Assembly: GCA_037349315.1 (NCBI GenBank)
Contig: JBAIAC010000593.1
Span: 1-64,000, forward strand
Origin: Chelydra serpentina
Taxonomy: Eukaryota; Chordata; Testudines; Chelydridae
Reading direction: 5' to 3'
Length of the DNA: 64,000 nt
Shown piece by piece: positions 56,901 to 64,000 of the stretch. Made by a program: the position numbers and the translations under genes. A model generated the notes under the pieces. That model was not told the origin of the DNA, ran no database searches, and saw only the letters and a list, made by a program, of their open reading frames with translations. How positions within the stretch are numbered: position 1 is the stretch's first letter; each line of letters opens with the position of its first letter.

Positions 56901-59900
56901 GTGAGTGTGAGGGTGTAGGTGGGGGTGACGGTGAGTGTTTAGGGTTAGTGTTAGGGTGAGGGTGACAGTGAGGGTCAGCGTGGGGGTGGGGGGTTGGGGT
57001 GAGGGCAAGGTTTAGGGTGAGCATGAGGGTGAGGTTTAGGGTTAAGGTTGGGGTGAGAGTGGGGGTGGGGGTGAAGCTGAGGGTGAGTGTGGGGGTAGGG
57101 GTGGGGGAGAGGGTAAGGGTGGCTGTGGGGTGTTGGTTAGGGTGAGGGTGAGGGTAAGTGTGGAGGTGTGGTGAGGGTGAAAGTGTGGGTGAGGGTGGGG
57201 GTGCGGGTGAGGGAGGGGGTGAGGGTGAGGTTGGTGGTGGGGATGAGGGTGAGGGAGAGGGTGAGTATGGGAGTGGGGGTAGGGGTGAGGGTGAGGATGA
57301 GGTTGGGGGAGGGGTGAGGGTGACTGTGAGGGTGGGGGTTGGGGTTAGGGTGAGGGTGGGGGTGGGAGTGAGGGCGGGGTTGGTGGTGAGCGTGAGGGTG
57401 ATGGTGGGGGTGGGGTGAGCGTGGCGTTGGGGGTGTGTTTTGTGGTAAATTTGAGAGTGAGGGTGAGGGTGAGGTTGGGGTTGGTGGTTAGGATGAGGGT
57501 GAGTGTGTGGGTGTGGGTTAGGGTGATGGTCGGGGTGAGAGTGAGGATGAGAGTGGGGTGGGGGTGAGGCTGGGGGTTGGGGTGAGTGTGGCGGTGGGGG
57601 TGGTGGTTGGGGTAAGGGTGAGGGTGAGTGTGAGCATGATGCTGGGGTTGGGGTTGGGGTGAGGGAGAGGGTGAGGGTGGGGGTGAGGGTGAGTGTTTAG
57701 GGTTAGGGTTAGGGTGAGGGTGACGGTGAGGGTGAGGGTCAGTGTGTGGGTGGTGGGATGGGGTGAGGGCAACAGTTAGGGTGAGGGTGATGGTGAGGTT
57801 TAGGGTTAAAGTTAGGGTGAGAGTGTCGGTGGGGGTGAGTCTGAGGGTGAGGGTTGGGGTGGGGGTGGGGGAGAGGGTAAGGGTGGTGTTCGTGGTCGGG
57901 GTTAGGATGAGGGTGAAGGTGAGGGTAAGAGTGGGGGTGGGGTGGGGTTTAGGGTGACGGTGAAAGTGTGGGTGAGGATGAGGGTGGGGGTGGGGGTGAG
58001 GGTGAGAGTGAGGGTGAGGTTGGGGGTGGGGATGTGGGTGAGGGAGAGGGTGAGGGCGGGGATGGGGGTAGGGGTGAGGGTGAGGTTGGGGGAGGGGTGA
58101 GGGGGAGGGTGGGGGTTGGGGTTAGGTTGAGGGTGGGGGTGGGAGTGAAGGTTACGGTGAGGGTGGGGGTGATTGTGGCGGTGGGGGTGTAGGTTGTGGT
58201 AAGGATGAGGGTGAGGGTGGAAGTGAGGGTGAGGTTGTGGGAGGGAGTGAGGGTGAGGGTGGGGGTGGGAGTGGTGAGAGGGTGAGGCTGAGGGTATGGG
58301 TGGGGGTTAGGGTGAGGGTGAGGTTAAAGGTAGGGTTGGGTGTGGGGGTGTGGGTTAGGGTGAGGGTAGGGTAGGGTGAGGTTGGGGTTGGGAGTTAGGG
58401 TGAGGGTTAGGGTGAGATTGAGGGGCTGGTGGGGGTGGAGGTTAGGGTGAGGGTGAGGTGGGGGTGTGGGTTAGGGTGAGGGTTAGGGTCGGGTCAGGGG
58501 TTGGGGTGGGGGTGGGGGTGAGCGGGAGGGTGGGGGTTGGGGTTGGGCTTAGGGTAAGGGTGAGGGTGGTGGTGGGGATGGGAGTGATGGTGGGGGTGAG
58601 GGTCAGGGTGAGGGTGCGGGTGGGGGTGAGGTTGGCTGTGTGGGTGGGAGTTGGTGTAAAATGAGGGTGAGGGTGGGGGTGGGAGTGAGGGTGGGGGTGG
58701 GGATGTGGGGTGAGGGTTAGGGTCAGCATGGGGCTGGGGCTGGGGGTTTAGGTGAGGGTGAGGGTGGGAATGGGGTTGGGAGTGAGGGTGAGGTTGGGTT
58801 TGAGGGTGAGTGTGGCAGTGGGCGTTGGGGGTGGTGGTTGGGGTAAGGGTGAGGGTGGGGGTGGGGGTGGGAGTGGGGGTGAGGGAGTGGTTGAGGCTGA
58901 GGGTATGGGTGGGGGTTAGTGTTAGGGAGAGGGTTAAGGTGGGATTGGGGGTGCGGGTGGTGGTTGAGTTGAGGGTGAGGGTGAGGTTGGGGGTGGCAGT
59001 GGAGGGTTGGGTTAGGGTGAGGGTGGGAGTGCGGCTTGGGGTTAGGGTGAGGGTGGGGTGTGGGTCAGGGTTGGGTTCGGGTGGGGGTTGGGGTGAGGGT
59101 GAGGGTCGGGGTGGGTTTGGGTGTGGGGCTGGGGGTGAGGGAGAGGGTGGGGGTGGAGGTGAGTGTGAAGGTGAGGTTGGGAGTGGCGTTGGGGATGGTG
59201 GTGAAGGTGAGGGTGGGGGTGGGTGTTGGAGTGAGGGTGAGCGTGAGGGTAAGGTTTCGGGTTAAGGTTAGGGTGGGAGTGGGGGTGGGGGTGAGGATGA
59301 GGGTGAGGGTGGGGGTTGGGGTGGGGGAGAGGGTAAGGGTGGGGTGGGGTTGTGGGTTAGGGTTAGGGTGAGGGTAAGTGTGGGGTTGGGGTGGGGGTTA
59401 GGGTGAGGGGGAAAGAGAGGTTATGGCTGGGGGTGCGGGTGAGAATGAGGGTGAGTGTGAGGGTTATGGTCTTGTTGGGGTGGGGGTTGGGGTGAGGGTG
59501 AGGGTGGGTGTGGGGGTGAGGGTGGGGGTGGGGGTGAGGTTGAGGTTGGGGTGAGGGTGAGGGTGGCAGAGGGGGCGGGGATGGGGGTGGGTTAACAGTG
59601 GGGATGGGGTGGTGGTGGTGTGGGTGGGGGTGGGGTTGAGGCAGATGGTGAGGGTGAGGGTGGTGGTGCGGGTTAGGGTGAGGGTGAGGTTGGGGGTGGG
59701 GGTGGGGGTGAGGGTAGGGGAAGGGTGAGGGTCAGGGTGGGGGTTGGGGTTAGGGTGAGGCGGAGGGTGGGTGTGGGTGTGGGAGTGAGGGTGGGGGTGA
59801 GGGTGGGGCTGAGGGTGGCGGTTGGGGTGGGGGTTGTGGTAAGGATGAGGGTGATGGTGGGGGTGGGAGTGAGGTTGATGGTCGATGTGGGGGTGACGGA

Positions 59901-60360
59901 GCAGGTGAGGGTGAAGGTGGAGATGTGGGTTAGGGTGAGGGTGAGTGTGGGGGTGTGGGTTAGGATGAGGGTAAGGGTTACGGTCGGGGTGGGGATGGGG
60001 TGGGTGGGTGAGCGGGAGGGTGCGGGTGGGGGTTGGGGATAGGGTGAGGGTGGGGGTGGGTGTGAGGATGAGGGTGAGGGTGGGGGTGAGGGTGAAGGTT
60101 GGGGTGAGGGTGGCTGTGTGGGTTGTGGTAAGGATGAGGGTGAGGGTGAGTGTGGTGGTGGGGGGGGGAGATGGTGAGGGTGTGGGTGGAGTGGGGATGA
60201 GGGTGAGTGTGGGGTTTGGGGTGGCGGCGAGGGATAGTGTGAGGGTGAGGGTAACACTGGGGGTGTTGGTTAGGCTGAGGGTGAAAGTGTGGATGAGGGT
60301 GAGGGTGACGGTGGAGTTGAGGGTGAGTGTTTAGGGTTAGGGTTAGGGTGAGGGTGAGGG
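53940..60360 (+). repeat. Right arm of large inverted repeat
   Basis: Reverse-complement partner of 30647-36360. It is longer by about 700 bp because of internal duplications and indels. The outer end at about 60350 corresponds to the start of the C-rich array at 30647, where both show the CACTCACCCTCAACTCCACC module (here in complement). Confidence 0.82.
55140..57470 (+). repeat. Tandem duplication, unit about 1.22 kb
   Basis: About 55140-56250 and 56390-57460 align head to tail. Anchors: the GATTGTGAAGATGTAGTTGG block at 55276 and 56497, GAGCTTGAGGGTGGGAGATAG at about 55424 and 56645, and GGTGTTGGTTAGGGTGAGGG at about 55890 and 57129. Internal small indels shift the offset between 1208 and 1252 bp. 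Confidence 0.8.
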
Positions 60361-60989
60361 TGACAGAGAGGGTCAGTGTGGGGGTGGGGGGTTGGGGTGA
60401 GGGTGAAAGTGTGGTTGAGGGTGAGGGTGGGAGTGAGAATGAGTGTGAGGGAAAGGGTGAGGGTGGGTGTGGGAGTGGGATGAGCATGAGGGTGATGTTT
60501 AGGGTTAAGGTTAGGGTGAGAATGGGGGTGGGGGTTAGGCTGAGGGTGAGGATGGGGGTTGGGGTGGGGAGAGGGTAAGGGTGGGGGGGTGCGGGTTAGG
60601 GTGAGGGTAAGTGTGAGGGTGGGGTCGGGGTTAGGGTGAGGGTGAAAGTGTGGGTGAGGGTGAGGGTGCGGGTGAGGGTGCTGGTGAGAGTGAGGTTGGG
60701 GGTGAGGATGAGGGTGAGGGAAAGGGTGAGGGTGGGGGTGGAGGTGGGGGTAGGGGTGAGGGTGAGGATGAGGTTGGGGGAGGGGTCAGGGTGAGGTTGA
60801 GTGTGGGGGTGAGGGTGGGTGTGGGAGTGGGAGTGGCGGTGGGGGGTAGGGTTAGGGTGAGGGTGGAGTGTGGGTCAGGGTTGGGTTCGGGTTGGGGTGG
60901 GGGTAGGGGTGAGGGTGAGGGCGGGGGTGGGTTTGGGTGTGGGGCTGGGGGTGAGGGAGAGTGTGGGGGTGGAGGTTAGGGTGAGGGTG

Positions 60990-62830
60990 AAGGTGAGGTT
61001 GGGAGTGGGGGTGGGGATGGTGGTGAAGGTGAGGGTGGGGGTGGGTGTTGGAGTGAGGGTGAGCGTGAGGGTGAGGTTTCGGGTTAAGGTTAGGGTGAGC
61101 GTGGGGGTGGAGGTGAGGATGAGGGTGAGGGTGGGTGTTGGGGTGGGGGAGAGGGTAAGGGTGGGGTGGGGGTGTGGGTTAGGGTTAGTGTGAGGGTGAG
61201 GGTAAGTGTGGGGTTGGGGGAGGGGTCAGGGTGAGGTTGAGGATCGGGGTGAGGGTAGGGGCAGATGGTGGGAGTGAGGGTGGGGTGGTGGTGGGGTGAG
61301 GGTTAGGGTGTGGGTGTGGTGGGGATGAGGGTGAGTGTGGGGTTTGGGGTGGGGGAGAGGGTAAGGGTGTGGGTTGGGGTGTGGGTTAGGGTGAGGGTGA
61401 GGGTGGATTTTAGGGTGAGTGTTTAGGTTTAGGCTTAGGGTGAGGGTGAGGGTGACGGAGAGGGTCAGTGTGGGGGTGGGGGGTTGTGGTGAGGGTTAGT
61501 GTGGGGGTGGGAGTGGGGTGAGGATGAGGGTGAGGTTTAGGGTTAAGGTTAGGGTGAGAGTGGGGGTGGGGGTGAGGCTGAGTGTGAGGGTGGGGGTTGG
61601 GGTGGGGGAGAGTGTAAGGGTGGGGGGGTGCGGGTTAGGGTTAAGGGTAAGTGTGGGGGTGGGGTGGTGGTTAGGGTGAGGGTGAAAGTGTGGGTGAGGG
61701 TGAGGGTGGGGTGAGGGTGAGGGTGAGGTTGGGGGTGGGGATGAGTGTGAGGGAAAGGGTGTGGGTGGGGGTAGGGGTGAGGGCGAGGTTGGGGAGGGGT
61801 CAGGGTGAGGATGAGTGTGGGGGTGAGGGTGGGGGTTGGGGTTAGGGTGAGGGTGAGGGTGGGAGTGGGGGTGGGGATGGTGGTGAAGGTGAGGGTCGGG
61901 GTGGGTGTTGGAGTGAGGGTGAGCGTGAGGGTGAGGTTTTGGGTTAAGGTTAGGGTGAGAGTGGAGGTGAGGATGAGGGTGAGGGTGGGTGTTGGGGTGG
62001 GGGAGAGGGTAAGGGTGGGGTGGGGGTGTGGGTTAGGGTTAGTGTGAGGGTGAGGGTAAGTGTGGGGTTGGGGGAGGGGTCAGGGTGAGGTTGAGGATCG
62101 GGGTGAGGGTAGGGGCAGATGGTGGGAGTGATGGTGGGGTGGTGGTGGGGTGAGGGTTAGGGTGTGGGTGTGGTGGGGATGAGGGTGAGTGTGGGGTTTG
62201 GGGTGGGGGAGAGGGTAAGGGTGTGGGTTGGGGTGTGGGTTAGGGTGAGGGTGAGGGTGGATTTTAGGGTGAGTGTTTAGGTTTAGGCTTAGGGTGAGGG
62301 TGAGGGTGACGGAGAGGGTCAGTGTGGGGGTGTGGGGTTGTGGTGAGGGTTAGTGTGGGGGTGGGAGTGGGGTGAGGATGAGGGTGAGGTTTAGGGTTAA
62401 GGTTAGGGTGAGAGTGGGGCTGGGGGTGAGGCTGAGTGTGAGGGTGGGGGTTGGGGTGGGGGAGAGTGTAAGGGTGGGGGGGGTGCGGGTTAGGGTGAGG
62501 GTAAGTGTGGGGGTGGGGTGGTGGTTAGGGTGAGGGTGAAAGTGTGGGTGAGGGTGAGGGTGGGGTGAGGGTGAGGGTGAGGTTGGGGGTGGGGATGAGT
62601 GTGAGGGAAAGGGTGTGGGTGGGGGTAGGGGTGAGGGCGAGGTTGGGGAGGGGTCAGGGTGAGGATGAGTGTGGGGGTGAGGGTGGGGGTTGGGGTTAGG
62701 GTGAGGGTGAGGGTGGGAGTGGGGGTGGGGATGGTGGTGAAGGTGAGGGTCGGGGTGGGTGTTGGAGTGAGGGTGAGCGTGAGGGTGAGGTTTCGGGTTA
62801 AGGTCAGGGTGAGAGTGGGGGTGAGGGTGA
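60990..62830 (+). repeat. Tandem duplication, unit 854 bp
   Basis: The core GTGGGGATGGTGGTGAAGG recurs near 61010, 61870 and 62725, and GGATCGGGGTGAGGGTAGGG at about 61241 and 62095, giving a unit of 854 bp repeated a little over twice with very few differences. A third, partial repetition of the TTTAGG module follows about 585 bp later, at 62850. Confidence 0.88.
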
Positions 62831-63403
62831 GGGTGAGGGTGGAGTTGAGGGTGAGTGTTTAGGTTTAGGCTTAGGGTTAGTGTGAGGGTGAGGGTGACGG
62901 AGAGGGTCAGTGTGGGGGTGGGGGGTTGGGGTGAGGGTTAGTGTGGGGGTGGGAGTGGGGTGAGGATGAGGGTGAGGTTTAGGTTTAAGGTTAGGGTGAG
63001 AGTGGGGGTGGGGGTGAGGCTGAGTGTGAGGGTGGGGGTTGGGGTGGGGGAGAGTGTAAGGGTGGGGGGGTGCAGGTTAGGGTGAGGGTAAGTGTGGGGG
63101 TGGGGTGGTGGTTAGGGTGAGGGTGAGGGTGGGGTGAGGGTGAGGTTGGGGGTGGGGATGAGGGTGAGGGAAAGGGTGTGGGTGGGGGTAGGGGTGAGGG
63201 TGAAGTTGGGGCAGGGGTCAGGGTGAGGATGAGTGTGGGGGTGAGTGTGGGGGTGATGGTAGGGGTTGGGGTTAGGGTGAGGCTGAGGGTGGGGGTGTGC
63301 TTTGTGGTAAGGATGAGGGTGAGGGTGGGAGTGAGGGTGAGGGTGGGGGTGGGAGTGAAGGTGAGTGTGGGCGTGGGGGTGAGGGAGAGGGAGAGGGTGA
63401 GGG

Positions 63404-63588
63404 TGTGACGAACTAGGACTGTTGTTAATGTTTTTCCTGAGTTCTGTGTGGGTGCCTCGGTTTCCCTATGCAGTGCTTGAGTATCTAGATGGTGGGACAA
63501 GGGTGCATGATTGTTATAGAGCCCTAGGGCAGGGGCCTGGACACAGAGAAGGGCCAGCGCACTGTATCCTAGCAACTGATGGCCCCGG
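63404..63588 (+). mobile_element. LTR-A 5' end (185 bp), plus strand
   Basis: Starts TGTGACGAACTAGGACTG directly after the array and runs to GATGGCCCCGG. It is an inverted copy of 24232-24416 with identical length and the same internal joint to gag-A. Confidence 0.88.
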
Positions 63589-64000
63589 CAGGATCTGGGA
63601 GCAGCTGGAACGGTTGCCTGGCATCCCCAAGAGTCTGGTCCCCAACCGGAGGGGGTCTTCACGATCGGGTTCCCCAGCAGGGGATCAGAGACGAATGGGA
63701 CTTGAGCTGAGTCCAAGAGAGCAAGAGGACTGTGAGAGACAGCGAGAGCCTGAGAGAGACCTACAGTAGAAGCATCAGCAGCATGAACTGGTGATGGTCA
63801 ATGGAGAGACATTCTTGGGGCGGCGAGACCCTGAGAGAGAGAGAACTGTGGTCAGGCCCTGGGTGGTGCACCCCCACAAGATGCTGAGGGGCTGTGTGAC
63901 CTGAGTGAGGGTCCCAGGGATGGACCTGTTCGCCCTGCCTATGGCCCAGATCCCTGTGCAGACCCAGGAGGGGTCGGGCTGGCTGGTGGTTGGGGTACTC
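63589..64000 (+). pseudogene. gag-pro: Gypsy-A gag-pro remnant, plus strand, cut by window edge
   Basis: 63589-63770 encodes the gag-A charged region (GSSRSGSPAGDQRRM, ELSPREQEDCERQREPE) in line with 18484-19920. At about 63775-63790 it jumps to the protease region (MVNGETFLG), skipping the rest of Gag. The protease catalytic triplet reads DPE rather than DTG, and a TGA at 63902-63904 interrupts the frame. The sequence continues past the window end. Confidence 0.85.

Larger units (their letters stand above)
52486..63403 (+). repeat. Degenerate telomere-like G-rich array, block 3
   Basis: 10.9 kb of G-rich hexamer variants on the plus strand, starting directly after the fold-back joint and ending at the LTR-A start at 63404. 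GTTTAGGGTTAGGG-type cores recur near 55725, 56937, 57695, 60330, 61412, 62266 and 62850. It contains the right arm of the large inverted repeat and two local tandem duplications. Open frames up to 369 codons are periodic artefacts. Confidence 0.95.

Overview
The window looks like repeat-dense, non-genic chromosome from a sauropsid, most likely a turtle. No host gene is visible. The evidence is a CR1 LINE reverse transcriptase fragment, a tRNA-derived SINE with a CR1-like tail, Ty3/Gypsy elements whose pol order is integrase before reverse transcriptase, a gamma-type endogenous retrovirus (ERV), and about 46 kb of degenerate vertebrate telomere-like hexamers (TGAGGG, TTAGGG, TGGGGG variants). 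The setting is best explained as subtelomeric or as an interstitial telomere-like block. Naming turtles is an inference from repeat style.

Layout. 1-905: an ERV nucleocapsid scrap fused to a CR1 scrap. 906-6735: G-rich telomere-like array. 6736-8621: ERV pol/pro/nucleocapsid remnant, a dispersed repeat and a second copy of the ERV-CR1 fusion. 8622-15743: G-rich array, including a near-identical copy of the first 3.6 kb and a 2.4-2.5 kb tandem duplication. 15744-24416: Gypsy territory on the minus strand. Family A (16191-20748) has LTRs, tRNA-Leu primer site, gag-pro, INT-RT-RNase H and a polypurine tract. Family B (20749-24122) has a long LTR and a long open gag-pro frame. A chimeric A fragment ends at 24416. 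24417-25335: a C-rich array folding into a G-rich array. 25336-29197: minus-strand ERV with LTR, tRNA-Pro primer site, gag, pro and part of RT. 29198-30646: second family-B gag-pro fragment, plus strand, interrupted by the ERV. 30647-44995: C-rich array. 44996-51990: satellite of about 118-bp monomers with an internal orientation switch and one SINE. 51991-52476: C-rich array. 52486-63403: G-rich array. 63404-64000: family-A LTR/gag fragment, plus strand, mirroring 24123-24416.

The dominant signal is architecture rather than genes. The telomere-like arrays are a mosaic of direct and inverted duplications. Two arms of about 6 kb (30.65-36.4 and 53.9-60.4 kb) are inverted copies about a common axis near 45.3 kb. 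The same LTR-array junction occurs at 15.74, 24.42 and 63.40 kb in two orientations. Retroelement scraps travel with the array segments as passengers. All proteins belong to mobile elements and nearly all are broken. Long open frames inside the arrays are artefacts of the hexamer period, because TGAGGG lacks stops in all three C-strand frames and two G-strand frames.
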